This document shows positions 1 through 10,862 of a stretch of DNA of 64,000 nucleotides, piece by piece. The position numbers and the translations under genes were made by a program. The notes beneath the pieces are model-generated. The model saw nothing but the letters and a program-made list of their open reading frames with translations, had not been told where the DNA came from and searched no databases. Every line of letters starts with the position of its first letter. Position 1 is the first letter of the stretch. Source of the stretch: Ctenosaura bakeri (taxonomy: Eukaryota; Chordata; Lepidosauria; Squamata; Iguanidae); assembly GCA_948474755.1 (NCBI GenBank), contig CAOLHI010001137.1:248001-312000 (forward strand). Reading direction: 5' to 3'.

Positions 1-54
1 TACCAGCCATACTTTTTGAGGAGACAATCTGTCATTTTAAACTGTTTATATTAT

Positions 55-520
55 TGCATAGAACTATAGAGTTGGAAGAGACTACAGAGGCCATCCAGCC
101 CAACCCCCTGCCATTCAGGAACCCACATCAAAGCCCTTCCAACAGATGGCCATCCAGCCTCTGTTTAAAAATGTCCAAAGAAGGAGACTCCACCACACTC
201 CCAGGCAGCATATTCTACTGCCAAACAGCTCTGACCATCGAGAAATTCTTCCTGAGGTTTAGATGGAATCTCTTTTCTCATAGTTTGAATCCATTACTCC
301 TTATCCTAGTCTCTGAAGCAGTGGAAAAGAAGCCTGTTCCCTCTTTGAAATGACAGCCTTTCAAATATTTAAAGATGGCTGTAATGTCCCCTCTTAACCT
401 TCTCTTCTGTAGACTAAACATCCCCAGCTTCGTAAGCCACTCCTCACAGGACATGGCTTCCAAATCCTTCACCATTTTGGTCACCCTCCTCTGGACACGT
501 TCCAGCTTGTCAATATCAAT
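55..520 (-). mobile_element. CR1 LINE 3' fragment, antisense
   Basis: Read on the minus strand this matches the last part of CR1 ORF2 and its short 3' tail, as found intact at 41900-42433. The minus-strand frame around 278-484 gives the conserved 'TKMVKDLEAM..EEWL' and '[13 protein letters not shown]' blocks. Translation is interrupted by stops, so it is a dead, 5'-truncated copy. Confidence 0.85.
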
Positions 521-552
521 TGGCTTCCATTGGCTTGTAAAAATATGTGTGA

Positions 553-1192
553 AAAGATCTAGGAGTCTTAGTAGACATGAGTCAACAGTGTGATGTGGTG
601 GCCAAAAAAGTCAGAAAGGCTGCATCAATAAAAGAACAGTTTCTATATCAAGGGAACTAACAGTACCACTCAATGTGTTTTGGTTACATCTCCCCTGAAA
701 TATTGTGTCCAGTTCTGGGTACCACAGTTGCTGAAAGATACTGATAAGCTGGAGTATGTCCAGAGGAGGGTGACCAAGATGGTTAAATGTTTGGAAATCA
801 AACTCTATGAGGAACACCTTAGTGAGCTGGACATGTTTAGCCTGGAGAAGAAAAGATTGAGAAGTGACATAATAGCCGTCTTTCAGAGCTTGACGGGATG
901 CCAGGTAGAAGATGGAAAGAGCTTGTCTTCTGTTGCTCAAAGGACTAGAATGAGAACTAATAGATTACAGTTACAGGAAAGAGGTTCTAATTAAATATTT
1001 TTAGTAACTTCTTTACTGTAAGAACTGTCTCACAGTAGAATAGGTTGCTTCTGGTGATGGTTGGACTCTCGTTCTTTAAAAGTCTTTAAATAGAGGTTGG
1101 ATTAGTGTCTTTCAGGAGTGGTTAGCTATGTATTCCTTGTGTGACAGAGCATTGGACTAGATGGTCCTTATGCTCTGTTTCAACCTATGATT
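553..1192 (+). mobile_element. CR1 LINE 3' fragment, sense
   Basis: The plus strand carries the CR1 ORF2 C-terminal region ('[13 protein letters not shown]', 'MFSLEKKRLRSDIIAVF') and the 3' tail ending near 'CCTATGATTTCC'. It lies about 30 bases from the antisense copy at 55-520, so the two are opposed and partly complementary. Frames are broken. Confidence 0.85.
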
Positions 1193-1479
1193 TCCAATGT
1201 GGAGAAAGAGATAAAGGAGTGAAAGTGAGTTCCCAAGTTAGTTACCCAGGAACCTGACTTGGGTCCTGATAATGGTAGAGTTATGGCCATTATCTCCCTC
1301 ACTACATCCAGTTTGCAGAGGGGTGAAGAGAAGAGAGATCCCTACATGCAAAAGTTACAGCACCTCCCAAATGTTTCCCATCTCTGTTTTAATGGATTTA
1401 GAAAATACCTTTCAAGGTTTTAAAACTGGCTGTTGTAGTTCTTAACTTTGAATAGAATGTACTCTTTTTCTACTTCTTG

Positions 1480-1690
1480 TTCTGCACCTTCAAGTCATTT
1501 CCGACTTACGGCAACCCTAAGTTGAATCTGTCACAGGGTTTTCATGGCAAGATGTCTTCTGAAGGAGTTTGTCTTTGACTTCCTCTGTGGCTGAGAGAGT
1601 GTGACTTGCCCAAGGTTATGGTTGAGCAAGGATTCAAACCCTGGTCTCCAAAATCCTAAATCAGTGCTCAGACCATTACACCAGACTGAC
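1480..1690 (-). mobile_element. tRNA-derived SINE (squamate type), antisense
   Basis: On the minus strand it ends in the phrase 'CATAAGTCGGAAATGACTTGAAGG'-type tail seen here in complement, preceded by the 'CACTCTCAGCC' and 'GGGTTTGAATCC' (B-box-like) segments. The same layout recurs at 16775, 20978, 21724, 45835 and 52620. Diverged, no coding capacity. Confidence 0.7.
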
Positions 1691-2037
1691 TGTCATTTTT
1701 CTGCTACTTGAAGATACAGTCTTCAAGTTGGTATTTCCATTTTGTTAGATTGTAATAGAAATTATTTGTGGAGTGTATAATTTCAGTGCTTATTTATTAA
1801 TGGTGGTTGTTTACACTATTTGTCTACTTTTGTGCACATTCAAATATTTACTTGTACTTGTTATTGAATTATCTGGAAATGTTGTTCTATTTAGGGTAAT
1901 TTCCCCTGATGTTGTCAGATGCTGCTGGAGAGGGGTACATTACACAAATAAATGTACAAAGGTAACGATGATTTTCTAATAGCCAGGTTTGTAAAGCCTA
2001 TATTAAACTCTGCTGAATTAACTGAGTGCAAATTTCT
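1691..2037. other. unassigned AT-rich stretch
   Basis: No gene, exon or known repeat could be recognised. Confidence 0.4.
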
Positions 2038-2207
2038 TTTGGAGTCTGCACGCAGTCCACAGCAACTGTAGTAAACTGAGGCAATGGGGGAAAGTGGGAG
2101 GAAGGGAGAGAAACCACATTTTAGAAGCAGCTGAAAAAGTGGGATAGTGGAGGATTAATAAGGACTGTCCCTACCAAATTGGAACAGTTGGAGGGTATGG
2201 TGTTCCA
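2038..2207 (+). repeat. unclassified dispersed repeat R3, right part
   Basis: Shares 'CAGCAACTG.AGTAAaCTGAG', 'GGGGGAAAGTGGGAG' and 'CAGCTGAAAAAGTGGGA' blocks, in the same order, with 7880-8220 and 15885-16208. It ends with 'TTGGAGGGTATGG'. The left half is missing here. Confidence 0.6.
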
Positions 2208-2254
2208 GTGGCAGAACTTGGAGTGTGGGGAGGGGGGACAGGAGGGGTCAGGGC

Positions 2255-3125
2255 TGTTACCATGGTTCAGACATACCCGGTGAGACCACTAGATATCTTT
2301 TGGTATCAAACTTATTTGGCCTTCACTTGACCTTTCCCTGCTACCCTGCTCCATGTGTTTGCAAGGCCAACGGACAAGCAAGTAAACAGGCGCGGCTGGT
2401 ACATGGTTGGACATTCCAATCCCCACTTAGGCAGGCAGATTAACGCCACTCTGTTGCATCAGGGACCACTTTTGCAGACAAACCTTGCTTAAGCGCGACT
2501 TTACACAAAGATGCCCGACCTCGAGCCGGCACTCATTCAATGTTAAGCCATTTGCATACTGGCTACACTATTGTTATTCTGCACTAAGCTGATCATGTAA
2601 AACCTGACCTTTTCCAATGCTTTTGTCCTGCTCCAAATTTCCTTTGTTCTCACCGAATATGGCATGGCCTGTAGGCACAATCCACCCTATAAAAACTCCC
2701 TGATTCCGAGTGCTCCTCAGATCGCTCCCGAGTTCCAGACTGCCTTGCTGCCGTTTCGTCCAGCGAGCTCCCCTCAGTACGCCACGCTGAGCTTTCTTCT
2801 CTGCACTCTTCAACTTCTTCAGGACTACGAGAAAAGTGTCATATCACCCATTTCCCCAAAAAACTCTCATTTCTAGTTCCTAGTTAGCTGTGTGCATGTG
2901 GTGTCTTATTTGTTGTTGGTCCTTTAATAAAGTTAGTAACTTGCTATTTCAAACCTTGTCTGACTGCTCTTCTGACTTGACGCTGTATACATAGGGTTGC
3001 AAGATCCCTGCTAAGTTACCCTGCCTCTCGTTAGCTTAAGAGAGTGCTCGAGTTAATTTCCCCATCTTGTATTTTGCTTGGCTATTTGGGCACCCCTCCG
3101 AGGACCCCTAGAGAACAGGGTAACA
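2255..3125 (+). mobile_element. Solo LTR of an endogenous retrovirus-like element, copy 1
   Basis: The 871-bp unit starts TGTTACC and ends GGGTAACA, giving a TGTTAC/GTAACA inverted terminal pair. It is flanked by GGGC on both sides (2251-2254, 3126-3129), a 4-bp target-site duplication. A TATAAAAA box lies at 2688-2695 and an AATAAA signal at 2926-2931, fitting U3-R-U5 order. Related copies are at 24821-25679 (minus), 29962-30805 (plus) and 61579-62481 (minus). No internal viral genes or second LTR are nearby, so it is a recombined solo LTR. A 4-bp duplication fits class I-like ERVs, but the superfamily is not proven. Confidence 0.85.
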
Positions 3126-3129
3126 GGGC

Positions 3130-3818
3130 TACGGCGTGAGGGGCATGACCACTGGATATGGGGGCACGGCCAGGGCATGCAAGGGTGTGGCTACAGGCTA
3201 GGACACCCCAAAAACATTGCCACCCAGGGCGAACTGACCCCCGGGCTCCCCATCCCTATGCAACTGTGGTGTTCTCCTTCAGTAAAGTTTCCTTTACAAA
3301 GATAATGGTGGCGATGTAACAGCCAGACTTTTAAAACCTCTATTATGTTCTACACATGAGAAACTTCACATCATATTTTGTTATTGTTTAAGCCAAGGAC
3401 ATTAGGATGTTTAAATGATGCAGTGTTCCTAGTGAGCATTGTAAGTTATTTGGAGAACTCAAACATTTTGAGAAAAACACTCATATAGAAGATAAGGCTG
3501 AGATGAACAAGGGCTGGGGAATACAAATTAATTTTTTTCCCTGGATGGAGAAAATGTTTTTATTATTATTATTATTTCTGGACAAAGCTGCTGAGTTTTT
3601 AATAACCTTTGCTTGTGTGAAGATGGCCAGCAGTGTTCTGGAAGCAGAAGGAACAGTGCCCCAAATGACAGAGAAGCACGAAAATGTAATACATACTTTG
3701 GAAATCAAGAACATTTTGGCATTTTGGCCAGATTCATTCTGCTAAAGGTCACCAAAAAACAAGATAATTTTGTGCAAAATAAATACCCAATTATAGCATG
3801 TTCTGTTTAGGAAACATA
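3130..3818. other. unassigned stretch with small ATT repeat
   Basis: The only structure noticed is a short (ATT)n run at about 3556-3577. The ORFs here have no recognisable protein family. Confidence 0.4.
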
Positions 3819-4027
3819 GGCCACTTCCACTATGTTGTTATAATGCTATTATTCCACTTTCAACATCCTATGAAATCCTGGGTTTGCTGTTTAGGGAAAG
3901 GCATGTAGAATTCTCAGCCAGAGAACTCCCGGGTCTCCCTAAACTACAAACCCCAGAATTCCACAGGGTGTGGCCATGGCAGTTAAAGTGTAATATAGCA
4001 TTTTAACAATGTAGTGTGATAAGGACC
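3819..4027. mobile_element. MITE-A copy
   Basis: Starts GGCCACTTCCAC and ends GTGTGATAAGGACC, with the family's inner arms 'ATTCCACTTTCAACATCCTAT' near the left and the complementary 'CCCAGAATTCCACAGG' toward the right, forming a long imperfect palindrome. It contains the 'GAATTCTCAGCCAGAGAACTC' centre found in other long copies. Confidence 0.8.
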
Positions 4028-5677
4028 TGAGTGCTTGCCATGAACATGGTGGAAGGCTTCACAGTTGATGGATTAAGAGTAAAAGCCCTCATGTTTGGCC
4101 ACAGTGGCAGGATTGCTTGAGTGGAAAACCCCACACTTGGTATATACAGTGGTGGGGAAAAAGATGGAACCCTCGTATAAAGTGTGGAACCCACACATTT
4201 GGTGGTCCCAGTGGTGGGATATAAGCTGAGTTCCCCACATTTGGTGTAGCTAGCTGAAATCCCCACAGCCCCCTTAAGGGTGCTTATGAACAAAATAAAA
4301 ACAACAAAAGGCAAGTTTCAAAATGTGTACAAACAATCCAAGTGCAACATTATGCTACTCACAACATCATCAAGATCTCTCCTTAATTTTTTTTAAAGTG
4401 ATATTTGTTTTTTTCGTGTGGCATGTGGTTGAAATATTGACTGTATTTTTATTATAATTATTCAAACGATGTATGTTGTGTTATCTCTTAGCTTCATCAA
4501 GTCACCTCAAGTGCTGTATAGTGTGGCGTCAGGCTCAAAAACCTGTAAGTAATGGTCTTTATGGCCAAAAAATGCAGCCTTAAAATGTCTTCAAAAGTTA
4601 TTTATTTTGGCTATGCACAACTGTGCCACCTTTCTTCCATAGCACTGACAGCAGTTCTACATTACAGGTTACAGACTAGTAGGCACGATACAAAAGAGAC
4701 AGAAGATGAAAACAGCAAGAGACAAAAGCCGCTGCAGGAGACACTTCTGGGAGAGAAAGAAACCAAATGATCGCTGTTCTCTGGCAGGTTGCTGGAGGGA
4801 TTCTTGCCTTAATATTCCATCTCTCCCTCACAGCACCAGCTGGAATGGAAAGAGATAGCAACAGTTCCAGAGGGAGAAAGCCAGTGGCAGCTGGTCTCCG
4901 CCAAGCTGACAGACAAGGCTTCCATATCTAGCTTTTCCCTCTGAGGCAGCAAGGATAAGGGTTGGTGAAGAAATAAATTCAGCAGTCAGAGTAGGTTCTA
5001 GTTCAGGATAATGCCAAGCCATGAGGTTTCTGGGCCAAAACCTGAGATGTTATTAAGTATTATGCATTAAGCACTAAACACAGTTGCTCACAGATTGCCA
5101 TTCGAACACACACACCCAGAGAGAACATTTTTCTGTTTGGAAATTAGAAAGAAATCTTAGCTACAGGGGCTGTTCCCAGATCAAGATGAAAAGAGATTAC
5201 AGTGTGCCCTCTGCTGGCATGACCTACACACATGGATGTGAAGTTGCACAAAGCCTTGTGTACCATTATCATCAATGGATGTGGAAGGTGTGCTCCAACA
5301 CCCATGCAAGTGCTGGCACATTGCATCCATTGACAATAATAGGACAGAGCACTTGCATTTTTAAAAAATTTATTTGTGTGAGGGTTCCTGGAACAGCACC
5401 TCTGCATAGATAAAGGGTGCACTGTATTCTTTCTCACTTGCCTAGGAAAATGGGATGAGGAACATGTAATCTAACCTAACTTGCTTCTTTCCAGAAGGTA
5501 GCTAAAGAGCATAGTGGAGGGTGAGCCCTGGCACTACAATGACTGGGAGGAAACCAGGTAAGTTAAATATGTAGACCCTCCGAAGAGTTCTGGAGGTTGT
5601 ACCAGCAGCTTGAAAATTGTGTCATAAGATGTAATCTGAAGATTTTTACACAGCCCCTTCCTCTTGCCAAGAACTTA
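4028..5677. other. unassigned stretch
   Basis: No gene recognised. Between about 4130 and 4250 a short phrase of the type CACA(C/T)TTGGTG recurs three times at loose spacing, an old degenerate tandem repeat. The short ORFs have no family signature. Confidence 0.35.
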
Positions 5678-5893
5678 GGGCTTTTTTGCGCTTTGGGAAG
5701 AAAACGGGGCAGTCTGTTACTCACCAGACCGGCGCGCTCCCTCCAACAATCCACGCTGATCTGAAGCAGTGCGTGCCCGCGCTACACACCGCTCCGGGGA
5801 CGAAAATGGAGGTTCTCCACCAACCGGAGAAGCTCACCAACCGGAAGCCTGCAGATCTACACAGGAGTGCAACGACGGACTGGGGCATGCCGG
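5678..5893. mobile_element. MITE-B-like GC-rich fragment
   Basis: Begins GGGCTTTTTTGCGC directly after TTA. The stretch with 'GGAGAAGCTCACCA' and 'CCTGCAGATCTACAC' is shared with the MITE-B copy at 32551-33034. The right end could not be fixed. Confidence 0.5.
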
Positions 5894-5931
5894 GCTATTG
5901 AAAGACCTGTTTTAAGTGGTCTTTCAATAGC
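5894..5931. repeat. Perfect 14-bp inverted repeat
   Basis: GCTATTGAAAGACC at 5894-5907 and its exact complement GGTCTTTCAATAGC at 5918-5931 enclose a 10-base loop. It sits at the edge of the MITE-B-like fragment. Confidence 0.85.
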
Positions 5932-6401
5932 ACAGCAAACTACCAGTTCTGATTGTTCCGGAGCGGGCTGAAGTCCAAAACTACAGAAAGTAGTCTGGAC
6001 CCAGTTCGCCCCCAAGTGCAAACATCCTTGCTGGAGGACGCACTGCCCCATTTTAAAAACAAAATGAGGAAAAGGCTCTGGTCTACCACCAAAATGGGAG
6101 AATTTGCACCTTCATCTCCCAGCTGGCAACGACCCATGAAAACCGGAGATTCAAGGCCAGGTCCTGAGATCTGAAAACTTTAAGCTAGAGAGTGTGTGGC
6201 TTGTCAAGGTGAAGGTTCAGGTTCTTCTTGCGCATTTAGTAACAGCTTCCTCTGTGATTAATTATTTTTAATGATTAAAAATGTACTCTTATTATTCAAT
6301 TATAGCTTTTGATACCATTTTGACTGGCACTCGTCCATCCAATGGAATCCTGGGATTTGTAATTTGGTGACTTAGATTCTCTGGTGTACTCTGCTGAATT
6401 A

Positions 6402-6689
6402 TGGTACAGCGGCTCCCCCACTTTTGTGAGGGTTCAAGATGGAGAATCCTTGCAAAAGTGGAAAAACCATGCATAGCTCCTCCCTCCTTTCCCATTCCCT
6501 TCTGGGGATCCCCACATTCTGTTCCCATGCAAAATGGAAGGGAAAGGGGGATAGAGGAAGGCTCACACAAGCCTTCCTCTCCCCTCCAGAGCTCACCCTG
6601 TCATTCCTATGCATTTTGCCCCTATGCCGAGAACTCATACGAGCCTTCTCCCCAACATTCCTTTCCATTTTGCCTCAGCACAAATTCTC
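6402..6689. mobile_element. mariner/Tigger-like non-autonomous element, left part
   Basis: Begins TACAGCGGCTCCCCC followed by 'TTTTGTGAGGGTTC', the same terminus as the element at 52885-53438 (TACAGTGGCCCC..GCAAGGGTTTGGGG). The right end is cut by the CR1 fragment that follows. Confidence 0.5.
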
Positions 6690-7140
6690 ATTCATAAGTT
6701 TGGAAGAGACCACAAGGGCTATCAAGTTCAACCCCTGTCATGCAGCAATACACCATCAAAGCACTCCCAACAGATGGCCACCCAACCTTTCCTTAAAAAC
6801 CTCCAAAGAAGGAGACTCCACCATACTCCGAGGCAGTGCATTCCACTGTTGAACTGCTCTTACTCTCAGGAAGTTCTTCCTAATGTTTAGATGGAATTGC
6901 TTTTCCTGAAGTTGAAGCTATTACTCCATGTCCTAGTCTCCGGAGCAACCAAAAACAGGCTTGCTCCATCCTTCACATGACATCCCTTCAAAAATTTAAA
7001 TACAGCTATCATGTTGCCTCTAAACCTTCTCTTCTCCAGGCTAAACATACTCAGCTTCCTAAGCCACTTCTCATAGAGCATGGCTTCCAGGCCTTCTACT
7101 ATTTTGGCTGCCTCCTCTGGACATGTCCCAGCTTCTTATA
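6690..7140 (-). mobile_element. CR1 LINE 3' fragment, antisense
   Basis: Minus-strand match to the CR1 ORF2 C terminus ('MFSLEKRRFRGNMIAVFKFLKGCHVKDG') and 3' tail. 5'-truncated and frameshifted. Confidence 0.85.
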
Positions 7141-7879
7141 TTCTGAGTTCAGTTTCCAGAAATCTAGGGTTGCTAGAGTAAAAACTAGAGATGGCTCCTA
7201 TCCCTTCAAGAGTTGTGTAGAAGAGGGAATTTAAGCAGATATTGCTTATTATCTAGTGGTGTGAAATAAAACATCTACCAAAATTCCCTGTCCTACACTG
7301 CCATCAAAGGGAGAGGAGCACACTCCAGTTTTCATCTGGCTACCCTACAAAGCCCTTTCCAGAATAATGGATGAGGAGGGGTTGCAGGAGTTGTAACTGA
7401 AAACATCTAAAATCTCAGTGTTTCCCCACCCTCTGAGGCATACAGAGTTTTGAAAACAGGTTTGCCTCTGGGAATTTCTCACTCTCATGAGCCACTAAAG
7501 CAGAAAAATGCCAGAAATATAAAGAATGAGGAACTGTGGAAGTCAGAGAGGTATCACTGAACTGTTTGAACTTTCCTTCATCTTTTATAGTGGTCTTTTT
7601 CTCTTATGTCTGACCCTATAAAGAAAGGAGTTGTGGTTTACAGCAGGGAATACACCTCAACAGCTCAGAAAGCAGAGGTGATTAAAGTTCCTTCACCAAA
7701 AGCACATAAGGTTGTGTAATTCAACTGCACATCACCCTTTAATGTGCCCTTCCTGGCAAAACTGTAAAGTTGCAGAGGGAAGTCAAACACAGAAGAGGGG
7801 GGAAGAGGTTTTGCAAATTATTATTATAGCTGTGGTTAAGGAATGTAAAAGCTTTTAAAAGAGCCTCAGGAACTGCATA
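7141..7879. other. unassigned stretch
   Basis: No gene, exon or repeat family was recognised. Confidence 0.35.
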
Positions 7880-8220
7880 CCTGCCAAAATTTCACAGATG
7901 AAAACTGGGACACCTGCAGTCAAGCAACATCAGCATGTGGTCAAGATGGCAAAAGGAAGAACTGGTCAGGCTAGGACAGGCTGCAGCAGTTTTCTTTTGT
8001 CTGAGCCTCCTGGGAAGAGCAAGATTCTGCCTTGCCTTGCGTTTCCACCTCCTGAGTTAATGGAGCACAAACTACTTTTGCATCTTGAACTCAGTTTGCA
8101 GCAACTGAAGTAAGCTGAGAACAAGGGGGGAAAGTGGGAGCAGGAATAGAAAGCAATTGAGGCATTTTGAAAGCAGCTGAAAAAGTGGGACACAAGAGGA
8201 TTAATCATGGAATGGCTAGA
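7880..8220 (+). repeat. unclassified dispersed repeat R3, fullest copy
   Basis: Starts near 'CTGCCAAAATTTCACAGATG' and ends at '..AAAAGTGGGACACAAGAGG'. Co-linear with 15885-16208 and, in its right half, with 2038-2207. The outer ends of the family (CTGCCAAAATT and, at 16208, CCAAATTGGGAC..GGAGGG) look loosely inverted, which would fit a DNA transposon, but no duplication was confirmed. Confidence 0.6.
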
Positions 8221-9371
8221 TTTAGAGCAAAACTCCACACATTGACGTACAGGCGGTCAATCTGGCGAGACTCTTTTGGAGGGTAGAGGGCAGCCCTTGG
8301 GCCCTCGCTGACCCCCAACCGGCCACAAACACTCCCACAAACCACTTCATCATGTACCAAACATTTACTTCCATTCAATAATGTATTCAACTGTGTTTAA
8401 AAGTCTGCAAAGTTTTTTTTTGGGGGGGAGGGGGAGTCATCTTGAAAACAGCCAGAACCCCTTTCCACAAGAAGAAGGCTGTAAACACAACCAAAAGTGA
8501 CACACTGTAATTTCTGTTTGCCCAAAAATGCAGCAGTAGTATCACAATGCTTTGGTGGTTGGAAGAATCTTGGAGCTGCAGCATCCTTTTGTTAACAACA
8601 ATGGCTGCATCCTATGGGATCCTGGTGGTTGTAGGCAATAGCACCCTCTGACTGAGAATTCTGTATGCATTTCCCTAATCTGAAAATCTCAGGATTCCTT
8701 GGAGCACATAAAGCAGAGTCAGAGTGTTATAACTTGCAATGTAGAAATGGCTCCAGGAAGCTATGTCTCAGTTGGGATGTTCTGAAAAAATTCTGCATGG
8801 ACTTTCTCAAAGAGTGCAACCAGGCTGACATAAACATCTCAGATTGTGTTCCTGTTCTTTCCAGTTTTATCCCAGGTTAAAATAAACCAAGCTGGGGAGC
8901 TGCTCTGAAAAAACAGTCTCTGGTCCTACCAGGAGCTGACAGAAAATATTCTGGGAGAAACAAAACCTGTATGGGTCTCCAAAGTAAAATCAGAATGAAC
9001 AGAAATAAAATCTGGGACTTTGTGGTCTTTTTAATCAGTTTAGATGCACTTTGCATCAATGCAAATAGCATGCGTTATATCGGGTGGCGGGGGGACACAC
9101 ATAGTTATTCTAATGTACTTTTCTAACATAAGCCTATGGAGTGCCTCTCCCATCCATCAGTTTTCTAATCATGCAGTGCTGTGATTCTTAAATTGTGATT
9201 CATACACGCTTTCAGGTTCCCTCCAATACTAAGGGAAAAATAGTGGCACTACTGATCAGGTGCAGCTAAATCAGGACTATAAATGAGTGCCAGAATTATG
9301 ACATAAAGCATAGCCATAGCCATTACTATCAGTGCCTACCCAGCATCCATCCAATGCATTCAGCCGAGATA
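8221..9371. other. unassigned stretch
   Basis: No gene recognised. The short homopolymer runs around 8410-8430 are simple sequence only. Confidence 0.35.
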
Positions 9372-9586
9372 CCCTTTCATACATCACAATTATAGCATTA
9401 TGATTCCCTTTAACTGCCACAGCTATATCCTATGAAATCCTGAGGTTTGTTCTTTGGCTGGCACAAGGGTTCTCCTACTAAGAATTCTAAGTCCCTCTCC
9501 CTAAATTGCAAACTCCAGAATCCTATAGGAGCCATGGCAGTAAAAGTGGGATCGTAGCACTATAATTGTGCAGTGTGAAAGGGGCC
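9372..9586. mobile_element. MITE-A copy with ATA duplication
   Basis: CCCTTTCATACATCAC at the left and GTGTGAAAGGGGCC at the right are the family termini. ATA flanks both sides (9369-9371, 9587-9589). The inner arms are the usual AATCCTGAGGTTTG and CAAACTCCAGAATCC complements. Confidence 0.75.
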
Positions 9587-9756
9587 ATATCTTCCAAAAG
9601 ATTTGTTCCTTAAATTCTGGATAGTAATGGGGCAATTTGATATGGAACAAAGTGGTATGATAGGGCCTTTGCATGGAACTTGTCACATACTTTATTCTTC
9701 TTTTGTTCTCCCAGTGGGAGACCATTTAGAAAGTGTTTATTTGACAAAGGAGATAG

Positions 9757-9794
9757 TTAACTTGTGTGTGTGTGTGTGCGTGCGTGTGTGCGTG
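9757..9794. repeat. (TG)n microsatellite
   Basis: Alternating TG with a few C substitutions. Confidence 0.9.
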
Positions 9795-9837
9795 AAGGCC
9801 TACATTTTGGTTTAATTTTTACAAAAGCAGACCTATC

Positions 9838-10035
9838 AAATTCTTATTTATTTATTTATTTATTTGTTGCATTTATATGCCACTTTTTCTCCCAAAGTAG
9901 GACCCAAGACTGCTTCCAAAAAAGTTAAAAAAATATTTAAAACATTTAAAGCAATTAAAGACATTAAAAACATATAAAAATATAAAAACTTACATTTTTT
10001 AAAAAAAAAACAGCTTAATAAACAAAATATTTAGA
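9838..10035 (-). mobile_element. LINE/SINE 3' tail, antisense
   Basis: ATTT repeats followed by 'GCATTTATATGCCACTTTTTCTCC', the complement of a widespread reptile non-LTR tail ('..GGGAGAAAGGTGG.ATATAAAT'). A sense copy of the same type is at 54842-55035. The source family (L2-like) is inferred. Confidence 0.55.
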
Positions 10036-10724
10036 TTGACTTGTCATGCAAAAATGGACTGAATAGGTCTACTCTATCTGGGATTACTCAACATGATGCC
10101 AGTTTGTGTCTTTACAGATTTCTTTTCTACATTCTCCATCTGAATGTTTTAAATTAATAATTAATGCGAGGATCAGTCACATTATCACCCTGAACTCAAA
10201 AACCAACACCCCCCATGTTCAATAGAATGATCATCTTGAATCCCAACTATCAGATTCCAGGAAAGAATCTAAGGGGTAAAAGGGCAAGATTAGTGATAGG
10301 AGCCCAAAGGTTGGAACTGTGGGGCCAACTTGCAAAAAGGCTTCATCGCACAAGTGTTTTAAAATGGCTCCTTTGCAGGAGAGCGATGTTGTGGAAGCAG
10401 TAGTCCAGTGCCAAATGTTGAGCTGCAGATTCTAGCAACACCATCCAGGAGAGTCAAAAACTGCAACTGGCTCTATTGATCTCAGTCTCTCCCCAACCCC
10501 TTTAAAACTTATTTGTACCAGTTATCTCTACTGGCAGCATGTTTTTTGTAAAGCTAATGAGTCTTTCCTACTGAAGACCAAACTAACCCCCAATCTTTCA
10601 GATTTCAATAAGGATAACATTTCGTTGTCACTGGGATAATCCATTTCCCCTTTAGGTACTGTGAGGACTGCAGCTAAATTCAGAGAGGACAGGAGGACAG
10701 GTTGTAGGGGCAGATAATGTCAGA
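10036..10724. other. unassigned stretch
   Basis: No gene or repeat family recognised with confidence. Confidence 0.35.
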
Positions 10725-10862
10725 GGCTATTTCTGCACTAGACTGTTAGAGCACTATTATTTCACTTTCAATACCCTATGGAACCCTGAAGCCTCAGGCC
10801 CCTCCCTAAACTGCAAACCTCAGGATTCCATAGGATGTTGAAAGTGAAATAATAGCGCTATA
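10725..10862. mobile_element. MITE-A copy, short form
   Basis: GGCTATTTCTGCACTAGACTG start. The two halves, 'CACTTTCAATACCCTATGGAA' and 'TTCCATAGGATGTTGAAAGTG', are near-perfect complements, and the copy ends with 'AATAGCGCTATAAG'. Confidence 0.8.
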
